NCBI RefSeq assembly: GCF_932526225.1
Contig: NC_064040.1
Location: 9,837,356-9,901,355, forward strand
Length of the DNA stretch: 64,000 bases
From: Nematostella vectensis
Lineage: Eukaryota > Cnidaria > Anthozoa > Actiniaria > Edwardsiidae
Reading direction: 5' to 3'
The notes under the pieces were generated by a model. That model had not been told where the DNA came from and ran no database searches. It saw nothing but the letters and a program-made list of their open reading frames with translations. The position numbers and the translations under genes were made by a program. The first letter of the stretch is position 1; each line of letters opens with the position of its first letter. Shown piece after piece: positions 11,211 through 23,200 of the stretch.

Positions 11211-14200
11211 ATGTCCTGGTTCTCTGAGCTAGCAGTGAAGGCTGAATCCCTTCTGGAGAAAGTTGATAATACCGCAGCAAATGTTCTCACCAAAGAGGAG
11301 CAACAAGGGTATTTTAGGAATATCCCTCTAGATGTCCCTGAGTCTGGCGATGAAGGTGTATCACAGCCACCAGCAGATTTGAGTTCCTCATCCACTAGGG
11401 TCAAAGACACAAGTCAGATAGGTAACCCTGCGGTTTTTTCTTGTACATTTAATCCAATTTTGAGTAATTGAACTCACACTAATGAATTCCAAGCAACAAA
11501 ATACATTTTGGCTTTTGTCAGTCTAAACAATTGAGCTGTTTTTATTGGCCTTGACATACAGCTATCCCAATTAACGTTGTCGGTGCAAATGCCAAATGTC
11601 AGTTCTACGACCGGGGGTGCTTATGGGTATTGTTTATATATGTGAAAATAAAGGTGGTAAACTCAAGCGATGTCAAACCATAAATTGATTACATTTAATG
11701 GAAAGTTGTATGTTTTATCAATTTTTTTTTAAATTTGGAACAAATATTTTGGGATTCATAGGTCTTTTTGGTCGTAGAACTGCCATTTGTCAATCGCCAT
11801 TTGCCATTTGCACTGATGTTTTTTTTTTTAAATAGGTGTATATGGCTTCCAGAGCACCCATAGATAGATACTTCAGTGTAGTTGTAGCTGATTTTTGATT
11901 AACATTTCTAATGTTGTGTTGATGAAAACACTTTTTATTTCTACTTCATTTTGTGTACCATTTATGTACCATACATGTTTTATTTTTTTTACATAATTGC
12001 TTTTACTTTTCCCAAAAATGATTGAATAATTCACAAGACAGAGTATGCTCATAGCGTTATTCCAATGCATGTCAGTGCATGCATAAGATAGTTTAAAATG
12101 GAAAACTTTGGCTTTAAATTCTAAACAGCATCTCCATCATTTGGTTCTTCCTCTTTTTGGACTTGTTTTGAGTTCCTTTTTTAAATGGGACATCTTTCTC
12201 CCCAAAAGAATGATTGCTTTTAGGGATAATATGCAAACGTTTGTAGGGATGCACATGGTTATTGACTGATAGTGCACAGTTTCCTCTTACATGATTTTAT
12301 TCTGCATTGGGGTTCAAAAGGGAGCAATTGTTCCAATAAGAGCATGTATAACATCTCAAATATTTAGAATTGCATATACTGCATTTAACCAATCATATAT
12401 ACTCAGTGTAAATTCTTAATGTACTGTGTATTATTTACATCTGTTTATTCAGGGCCATCTGCACCTACAAGGCCACGCCTCCCTGTTTCAACCCCAAGGC
12501 AGCCACCACCCAAGCCTAGAGAAAAGACAGATGATCTGTTGTTTGAATTTCTAAACAGCAATGCTCCGTCTGCCAAGGAAAAAAAGCGTTCCTCTTTGGA
12601 TAGTCCAAACTCGATAAGAAAGTCTATTGAGTCTCCTTCACAGACGTCTATAGACAGTAGGGATGGTGATGAGCATGTAGTTACTGAAACAAGTAAGAGT
12701 CTTAAACCCAAGGAGGATAGTATCCAAGAGGCAATAACAGCTGTCTTGGAATTTATCTACACCAACAACGCAAATGTGATTGAAAATAATATTCAAAACC
12801 AGAGCATCCGCTAAGTTATTTTAGTGCACGCAAGGAATCTGAAAACTTTTTTTGTTTCTAAACAGTTTCCATTCTCTATTCAGTCAAGTTCTCAGAGAAG
12901 TTTGAAAATTTCAGTTGTTTTGCACTATCAAATTTTTTTTCTTTTTTTTTTCTTTTTTTTTTGTTATGGAGCTCTACACTTGAGGAAGTCTAGTGGGAAT
13001 GGCATAGACCAGGCATGTTTGGTCTTTGTTTTTAATAGGTGTTCAATTTAATTTATGAACATTAAAATTGATTCAAGTTTGCCTGTCATATGGCTGATTC
13101 ATCAGTGTAAAAAAAGCTTACTCACCATTTTTTTTTGCTTGAGGTGCAACAGTGTAAAGATAGGATTTTTTAAAAAGAAAGTGCAAAATTGCAAAAGTGC
13201 AAAGTGTAGCAAAAATTATTTTTTTAACATAATCTTAAAAAAAATTATAAGTAGAGATCTGTCTATACATAATAATTTTCTTTGAAGTGGCAAAGTAAAA
13301 GAAAATATATTTATTTTTAAATACAACCCATTTTAAGGAATGACCTTTTGTTGAAATTTGTGTCAAAAGTTGGTCAAGCCTCACATAACATACGACAACA
13401 CATAATTGAGGATTGAGATCTATTCCTTTAAACTAAACTTTCCCTTCTACTTAACTTTTACAGAAATATGTATCTCAAATTCCCCTGTAATGTTTGTGTG
13501 CAAATATTATCTTCATATTATTTTCATCAATTTCTTAGGCACTCCAGCAGACATATCTTTAAGAAGCACCCCAGAGCCCAGTCATCCAACTCCACCCTCT
13601 ACCCTGTAATGTTTGTGTGCAAATATTATCTTCATATTATTTTCATCAATTTCTTAGGCACTCCTGCAGACATATCTTTAAGAAGCACCCCAGAGCCCAG
13701 TCATCCAACTCCACCCTCTACCCTGTAATGTTTGTGTGCAAATATTATCTTCATATTATTTTCATCAATTTCTTAGGCACTCCTGCAGACATATCTTTAA
13801 GAAGCACCCCAGAGCCCAGTCATCCAACTCCACCCTCTACCCTGTAATGTTTGTGTGCAAATATTATCTTCATATTATTTTCATCAATTTCTTAGGCACT
13901 CCTGCAGACATATCTTTAAGAAGCACCCCAGAGCCCAGTCATCCAACTCCACCCTCTACCCTGTAATGTTTGTGTGCAAATATTATCTTCATATTATTTT
14001 CATCAATTTCTTAGGCACTCCTGCAGACATATCTTTAAGAAGCACCCCAGAGCCCAGTCATCCAACTCCACCCTCTACCCTGTAATGTTTGTGTGCAAAT
14101 ATTATCTTCATATTATTTTCATCAATTTCTTAGGCACTCCTGCAGACATATCTTTAAGAAGCACCCCAGAGCCCAGTCATCCAACTCCACCCTCCACCCT

Positions 14201-17200
14201 TAATATTGACCCCACCCATGAGCCCCCATCTCAGACAATGGAACATGAATCACCCAATCAAGCAGCACCTGCCGTCCACCATCCTGGTAATGACAGGGTG
14301 TCGAACCTTGAGTTGGAGAACAAGCTATTGAGGAAAGAGGTGTCGTCACTCAATGAAGAAATGGTTTCACAACTGCAGAGAGCTAAGGATGCAGAAAAAC
14401 GTAAGGATGGTGCTAAAGTTCTACAAAGTGAAGTTCTAGGGTCATCTGATGTAATTGTTGGTTACCTGATGTAAATTTATTGCTTTATTTATAAACTAAT
14501 GTATGTAAGGATATGGTATGATTAAATTTAGGACCAGACTTTTAACTCTCACATTTAAGATATCCTTTTATCGATGAAGGTCACTCTATGTGGACTTTCT
14601 GTCATAAGATTTTTGCCAGAAGTATAGAGTAAAAACCTTTGATGTTATGTTCGAATTTGTCTGAAATTTTTCTATCTTTATCTTTTACACTAGGAGCACA
14701 AGAAACAGATCGGCACCTTGACCATGCTCAACAACAGCTGTCAATCAACGAGGGCATCATTCGACAGCTGCGTCAAGCAGAGGATGACTTCAATGAGGCA
14801 TTATCTGCTAAGGACTCACAGCTGGCTGTGTTGAGAGTACGAATTCAGGAAGTAGACCAAGAACTGCAAATCACCAAACATGCTCTTCAGGAGCACCAAC
14901 TTGATCGTGAAAGGTAGGGGCTCTCATGTTGTGTATAAGGACTCACAGCTGGCTGTGTTGAGAGTACGAATTCAGGAAGTAGACCAAGAACTGCAAACCA
15001 CCAAACGTGCTCTTCAGGAGCACCAACTTGATCGTGAAAGGTAGGGGCTCTCATGTTGTGTATAGGGTGACTTTCATCAGCACTTATTAAAACTACCACA
15101 CCCAATGAAGGAAACAAGTTGCACAGAGAGATTATTGCTATTATTATTATTATTACTATTACTACACCTATACTATTAAAAGTGTTACGTCTGTCAGGCA
15201 AACGTTTTCTTTGGCTGAGTGGTAGGTATGATGCCATCAACCTGTGCTAGCTTTTAACTTATTTCTATTTGTTTAATCGGGAAACACCAACATAGTTAAA
15301 TCATGTTTTGCTTTGTTTTTGCTTTTGAAGTGCAAGTAAAAGGATAGAAGAAGTGTAAATACAATTCTGTATGCTTGACTTGAGATAAATTTAACAATTA
15401 AGTACATGCTAAAATCAGCATATTACAATACAACTAGACTTGCAATGCTTCAGCTAAGTGCTCTGATCTTGAGTTCTTTTAGATATTGAACAGTTGAGTA
15501 TCGTTTTGCACAAGTTAATTACTTACAGTGATCGAAAAGGGGCCAGATGTTTTCATGGTTTGGGAGAAAATTTTTTTTTCAATTTCAATGGGAATTGGGA
15601 AATTTAGTTTAGTGTTATTATTATTACTACTGAAGAGCATTGGTGTTAAATGACACAAAGTGAGATTCTTCATAACACCTTTAATTTCTATTGTGTCTTC
15701 TTCTTTGATAATTGGCATAACCTATTGTGGAGTTCCCCTTCATGTGTTTATCCATGTATCTTCAGGGTGATTAATTATCATGGTATTTCTGAATTAGGCT
15801 CCTTCAAGACCATACAGACTCTGCTGGTGTGCATAGCCATGCTCTTGATGTTATGAAAGAAAGACTAGAGGACGCAGAACGCAAGCTGGCGATGGAACTA
15901 GAGGCACGACACAATGTGCAGGTGATTTACAGTAAGAGAGAACTCCTCAGAACAAGGACCAGACACCAGCGACATGAAGGAATAACCCTGAACATGCACA
16001 CTTCAAAGAGATGGAGAAGATTCAATTTCTTACAATTGCCGTCAGTTCCTTGTATGGCGGACTGATTTTCCCTTTTCAAAACACAAATAACTTGAGGCCA
16101 AAATGCACATACCAAGATTTTGGCTTTTTAAGATAATTTTTTCCCTGATCATTCTTGGCGCTATGTATGAGATCAGGGCCGAAAAGCTCAAATTTTAATG
16201 ACACTTAACAAAAAGTCGCATTTGATATTATGCTTGATATTGCTCACTAAATACTTAGGGGAATTTTCCGCCTTAAACGTCAAGTCTTGTTTTTCCGTCA
16301 TGTCGACACCGGCTGAAAATAATGTAGCAAGATAATTACAATGATTTCATATAGTTTTAGACGATAGCTTTAATTTAATATTGTTTGCACCAGCTGTAGG
16401 GTTATCCTGAAAAACATTGCTAAAAACAAGTGTTTAAAATCTTCAAAAAGAGATTTTGTAATGGTTACCTCGTGTTAATTTTATCTTTCTAAAGACACCA
16501 AAAGTAACCAAAGCTAGGGGCAGATCTAGGGGTGGGCAGAGCAGGCCCCTGTTCCATAACAAGAAATATAAGGAAATTCCCCCAAAAACAATAAATCCGG
16601 CCCCCTTTTCTTGAAACCCTTCCCCTTCGGGACTCCTGGGTCTGGCCCCTGATAACTGTAGTCTTTTAACAGTCCAGGTACAAGAATTTTGACACTTGAT
16701 GCAAACAAAGTGATTTTCTATTGGAATTTATTAACAAATTACTGGAATAACATCATGATGTATTTACAGGAGCTATAAGGTAGCTACTTGCAAAATACCT
16801 TATCACACTTAGATCTCAGTGGGAAAAAGATAAATACTGTATGTTTGTCTGTTGTGCTTTCTCTTTACTGGAGTTTGAAAAGTAATCAGGAAAATGTCAT
16901 TGTCAAGAAAGTCACCAGGCAACCATCTTATGTTGTTAGGACACCGGTTGCCTAATGACTTGGCACAATTCCCTAGTGGATTGTTGCATAATGACTTAAC
17001 ACAGTTGCCTATTGGACGGTTGCCTAACGACTTAGCACAATTACCTAGTGGATGGTTGTTTAATGTGACGACTAGCGGACAACTTGACTAGTGGATGGCT
17101 CTGATACCATAATGTAACATGTGAGCTGTTTTAATTTGTTATCCGCTACCTTGTTTGGTGCTTTTTACAGCAAGAGTCCATGGATAGGCAGAACAGACTT

Positions 17201-20200
17201 GAGCAAGAACAACAATCAATGGCGGAATCCATGAAAACACTACAGAAGAAAGTCCAGGAAGAGAAAAGTATCCTTTTAATAAATGCTACAAACCTAATGA
17301 CAGTTTTTAAAATAACATTGTTACAATGCTTTGATTCTCTTAAGAGCTCTATAAAATTCTGAAGATCTAAACTACTGTAATTGAAAATCGAAAATGTCAA
17401 ATTCGAAATGTTGCATTATGGTTTAATTGAAAGCCTTGAAAGTATCCCTAAAATTGACTCAGCCGCAGATCAAATCTTGTCAAACCCTTGTCACACCCAA
17501 GTCAACCTTGTCACACCCTAGTCAACCTTGTCACACCCTAGTCAACCTTGTCACACCCATGTCTACTGTGTCACACCCTAGTCAACCTTGGCACACCCTT
17601 GTCCAGGCCTGTACCCAGGGGGGTGCGAATGCACACCCCCACAACGGTCGAAAGTCCACTTTCGGTTCTCAATAGACATGCTATTTGTAGACAAAATTAT
17701 AAAGCATTAGCTAGATTACTCTAGCATGTCAACAATACATAAGTCAGACTATTTTGTAGCCAAATCCGAAAATAATCGCCCTTGTAGATACTGCATAGGC
17801 ATAAAAAAATTCCCTTTTTGTTCTTTTAGGGGTGGTCAGATTTTCATCAGAGAACGCCCCCCCCCCCAGTAAAAATAAGGTCCATTTTTTTAGGATTTCG
17901 CACCCCCCCCAAGAAAAATCCCGGGTATGGGTCTGTTGTCAACCTTGTCATACCCTTGGTACACCCTTTTCACGCCCAAGTCAACCTTGTCACACCCAAG
18001 TCAACCTTGTCACACCCAAGTCAACCTTGTCACACCCAAGTCAACCTTGTCACACCCTTGTCAACCCTGTCACACCCAAGTCAACCTTGTCACACCCTAG
18101 TCAACCTTGTCACACCCAAGTCAACCTTGTCACACCCTTGTCAACCTTGTCACACCCTTGTCAACCTTGTCACACCCCAGTCAACCTTGGCACACCCTAG
18201 TCAACTTTGTCACACCCCAGTCAACCTTGTCACACCCTAGTCAACCTTGTCACACCCAAGTCAACCCTGTCACACCCAAGTCAACCCTGTCACACCCTTG
18301 TCAACCTTGTCACACCCTTGTCAACCTTGGCACACCCTTGTCAACCCTGTCACACCGTAGTCAACCCTGTCACACCCAAGTCAACCTTGTCACACCGTAG
18401 TCAACCTTGTCACACCCAAGTCAACCTTGTCACACCCTTGTCAACCCTGTCACACCCTAGTCAACCTTGTCACACCCTTGTTTACCCTGTCACACCCTAG
18501 TCAACCCTGTCACACCCTAGTCAACCTTGTCACACACCTATTCAACCTTGTAACACCCTAGTCGACTTTGTCAAACCCAAGTCAACCTTGTCACACCCTT
18601 GTCAGCCCTGTCACACCCTAGTCAACCTTGTCACACCCTTGTCAACCTTGTCACACCCCAGTCAACCTTGTCACACCCTAGTCAACCTTGTAACACCCAA
18701 GTGAACCTTGTCACACCCTAGTCAACCTTGTCACACCCTAGTCAACCCTGTCACACCCCAGTCAACCCTGTCACACCCTAGTCAACCTTGTCACACCCCA
18801 GTCAACCTTGTCACACTCCAGTCAACCTTGTCACACCCAAGTTAATCTTGTAAAAACCCAGTAAACCTTTTCACACCCTTGTTTATTTTGTTGTGGTCAC
18901 CTTTGAATGTATTCTATACTACCCACAGACATTGTCATCCTTAATACATGGCACAGATAAAGCAAGTGAGCAAACTGCAGCATTGAAGATGGCAAAAGCC
19001 AATCTTGAAGCTGCAAGACAAGAAATGAAGGACTACAAAGAGAAAGCTGGAAGAATTTTACAGGTTGGTGTTATATGAGGACAAATGGGTCTAAAAAATT
19101 ACCAAAATGTATTGAAATCATCAAATCTCACTCTTTTTTATACTGTTTCCAAATTGCTGATTCATCCATCCTATAGCCTGAGGTCAGACAGCAAGCATTA
19201 TCCATTGCCGACAAGGACAATACCGTACCTTTGTCGGGGTGAAATACCAGCCCTGTTGATGTAAATGTTCTTGTATTTAAAACACTGCTCTGTGCTTTTT
19301 AACTTCCGAATCTCAGGTTTCTGAAAATAGAAAATTCTAAGTGGGATTCTTGGATTTTAAAAACCCTAATGTCGCGAAATCTCTTGATTTGACGATTGAC
19401 TAGACCTGATCAAGCAGTAATTCTAATTATGTGTTTGAAGAAAATTTTACAGGTGTGTAACACATTACTTTCTGCTATGATTCGCAGTAATTCTGATTAT
19501 GTTGTTTGGGTATAACTTTAACTGTATAGCACATTGGAGACTTTCTGCTAATTTGCAGGCCAAGGATAAAGTGATCAGCACCTTGCGCGAGGGTAAGCAA
19601 GGTGACGAATCCATGGGTGCCGTGACATCAGCAGAATTTGATGAGGTTTGCCAAGAACGGGATGCCCTAAAAGAAGAATTGAATCAAACGCGGTACCGCA
19701 TGGAGCAGGTTAAGACAGACCTACAGGTACTTGAAATGATCTTATTTGCTTAGGTCCAAGTAAAGTTAATACATACAGACCTAATTTTCCTAAATATCAC
19801 ACTTGCCTTCTCTTGTAGGATGCAGAGCAACACCAGCAAGCAGAGGCTGATATAGCACAGGAGAAGGTGGAAGGCCTAGAGAGTGCACTAGATGAGGAGC
19901 GCAAGAGACGAGAGGCGTGTGAGCAGGAAATAAGACAACATATGGAGGTAAATAACAGGGGCAAGAGCAAATACATGGTTGGTACTTGGATAATAATGGA
20001 CAGGGATTAAGGTCCAATTAAGCTCAAGATTAAACTGTGTACCGCAAATGGTGGCCTTGAGTTATATCCCCTCCCCCGCCCCAAAACCCAGATACCCTTT
20101 TCAACATAGACACAAAGCAAAAAAGGGGGTGCTTTGTCCAGAAAATCAATATTGGGGAAATGAATGGGGTGTTTCATCCTCTAGGGCGATTGCTACTGCA

Positions 20201-23200
20201 AAATTTGGGTCAACTTTGTGTTTTTCTTTTCCTTTTTTGAGCACTATGGTAAACGTATTGACAGAAGTAACAGCAAAATCCCACCCTATATTTCCCTCTG
20301 TAGTCCCTTTGCTCCCGCCCCCCCCCCCCCCCCATCATGTTGTCACCCTTCTTTTGAGTAGAGGTGAACCAAAAAGGCTTTTCATTAGCTCATGACAAAA
20401 TGTTTCTTTTCACAGGATCTGCGCTTCTCTCAGAGTGAGCTCCAACGATCAAAGACCAGCCTTATGAATCAGATCCAGGTTGGTTATCTGACACCTACAG
20501 GGGGTGGGGGGGTGGGGTGGCGTTATTTTCTGTATATGTGAAGCAAAGGGATGGTGTATTGTTGAGTCCCATCTTGTGAGATTTCACAAGATGCATTGTA
20601 AACGTGTTAGTTGAGGTTAAGTTGCATGGTTTTATTTGCGGGAACTATGGAATGCCCTCCCCTCCCTCCCTCTGTATAGGATGAGACATCTCTTTATTTC
20701 ACGTGGATCCTCGTAAGCAGTTCATGGCCCCATGTCACTCATGCTTGTCTTAGATATATCGAGGGAGGCTAATTTTTATCCTCTTTGAACTGCGCCCTTA
20801 TGTTAATTGTGCACACCTCCTCAACGAAATGATAAATGTGCATTAATGAACTTAAGAAATCATTCACCAAGTCAGTGTGAGCCCTGACTGTTATCTTTTC
20901 AAAGTTTGCTGAAACATAAACTTCAAATCACTATTACCCCTAATCTGTTTACAAATTGTTATTTTTTTAGGAACGAGAAACAGAAATCCAGCGATTGAAA
21001 AACCAGGTACTTCAAACCTTTTTTCCCTTCCCTTTTCTTTGGCCCTCAGTCATTTTCTTCTGGGCTCAGGGCATTTATTATAAAGCGAGGGACACAAAAA
21101 ATAGGGAAGGGTGAAAGGCTTTATGTTCTTGGCCTGAGAAGGTTAGTTATTGACATAAATAAAATTCCGAAAAGCCTTATATTGTGTCACTAGGTCATTA
21201 AGATTCCTTTATCGGCTACAAAGCGAATTTAGTTGGCGTTTTATCAAAGCAGTTAATACCAAGTGTGAGAAAGCATCCATTGCCAGCAACTAATTCAGGA
21301 AGGCTATTGCAATATTATAATTCTATTGAATTTGGTAAATAAAGCGGGCACCTATTTCAAATAAGGTGGCATTCAGAGCATCCTTTGGTCAATATTGGGT
21401 TCAATATTGAATAAAGACAATGGAAAGTGTTGGGCTGTTATTAATTCTCAAAGAAAAGTGATGTTTGGTGTTGTGTGGCAGATTGCTACTAAAGCACTGA
21501 CGTCAACAAGCGAGGCTGAGCTGGAGAACAGAGTACGTGCGCTGACAGAGAACTTGATCCAAAAGCAGACAGTCATCGAGGCGCTCAGCACCGAAAAGAA
21601 CTCCCTTGTGCTACAGTTAGAGCGACTAGAGGTAAGATTGCATGACAGATTGCATGATACATAAGTGGGCACATGCTAAGATTGCGTGACAGATATTTGT
21701 GACTAGATTTTCGTTTAGCCCACAGCCTAGTTTGTTCTCAGCTATCATCATTTTAGATTTTATTGTTATGATTTTCCCTATAAATTCCCTATGCTATACC
21801 TTTTTTTTCTCAATTGTTTTACAGCAGCAGTATCGGGACGTGCAGGCTTCAGCGAACAGACACATGAATGCAACAGCCATGCATATGGGAGATGCCGACG
21901 ACAGTGACGACAACACACGTAAGTCATGGCGTGTTCGTGGGTTGGTGCATCTTCGTGGTATATTTATTAGAGGAAATCCCTGGGTAGGCCACTGCACTAC
22001 GCTGATGTTACGCTTTTTGTGTTACTCTTGTTGTGTTACGCTTATTGTGCTTCGCTTATTGTGTTACGTTTGTTGTGTTACGCTTATTGTGTTATGCTAA
22101 TTGTATTACGCTTGTTGTATTACGCTAATTGTGTAACGCTTATTGTGTTACGCTTATTTTGTCACGCTTGTTGTGTTACGCTTATTGTGCTACGCTTATT
22201 GTGTTACGCTTGTTGTGTTACGCTTATTGTGCTATGCTAATTGTATTACGCTTGTTGTATTACGCTAATTGTGTAACGCTTATTGTGTTAGGCTTATTTT
22301 GTCACGCTTGTTGTGTTACGCTTATTGTGTTACGCTTTGTTTGTGTTACTCTTGCTGTGTTAGGCTTGTTGTGTTGAACCGAAGAAGAGCTATATTCTTG
22401 GAGTCATAAGAGGAAATTTCTTTTTGGTCACCCTACAAACCACCTGGGAACGAAAGGATTAAAGAAGGGAAAGAGGATATCCGCCTTTACCATCTTCTTC
22501 TTTCCCGCCCGCGCTCTGCCATAACCCTACTTCCCCTCTTTTTCTCGTTCCCAAAGGAATCCCAAAAAGGAGAAATCCCCCCCTCACACACACACACACA
22601 CACTTTTGTCTAACGATTGCTTATAATATCTACATATTGTTTTAGTGTCTCGAGTGAAGTCGATAGCATCGGTTATGCCATCACAAATAAACGATTCGCG
22701 AAGAGTCAAGCGAGCCGTCAACGAGATCGACAAGTGCAGGTAAGCCAACCAATCAAACGACAGCAGGGGGTGCTTTCCTGTTAGGTCACAAACTGAGCGA
22801 TAGCTCAATGATACGACCCTTGTCTCTCGAGCAAGAGGACCGAAGTCGATCCCAGGTCAGGTCAACAGTTGTAAAAACAGGAAGCTTTACATTGGGTTCT
22901 GTTAATCCCTCGTCATCTCGGTTAAGGGCATTAGGTTCTAGGGGCCGGTTCCTAAAAAGAGGCATAAGTTATGCTCGGAATAGTAGCTATTCTAAATATA
23001 AATCCTCTATGCGGTGAAAGCTTAAACATAGAATAGAGCAGATTTATGCCTGGATTAGCGCTATTCTTCTTTTCATGAACCGGCCCCGTCTTCCACCGCA
23101 CGTCATTAACCTGTATTTGGGGATGTAAAAGAAGCGCTGTGGACACTGACCCGTGGTACCCTCTTTAGTGACAATACTTACACACTCATCCACACTCATG

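Noticed and set aside
12693-12814. Continuation of golgin-84 exon 2 to the stop at 12814
   Set aside because: A strong donor A|GTAAGAG at 12692 joins in phase to exon 3; the extension lacks family similarity.
17956-18500. Long plus-strand ORFs rich in Ser-His-Pro-Cys-Gln
   Set aside because: They are readings of the 20 bp minisatellite in a golgin-84 intron; the unit is not a multiple of 3 and frames close at random.
22019-22377. Leu/Tyr/Cys-rich ORFs looking like membrane proteins
   Set aside because: Produced by the TTACGC minisatellite in golgin-84 intron 13.
22793-22862. tRNA gene
   Set aside because: Only D-arm-like and T-arm-like strings; no acceptor stem, poor anticodon arm.
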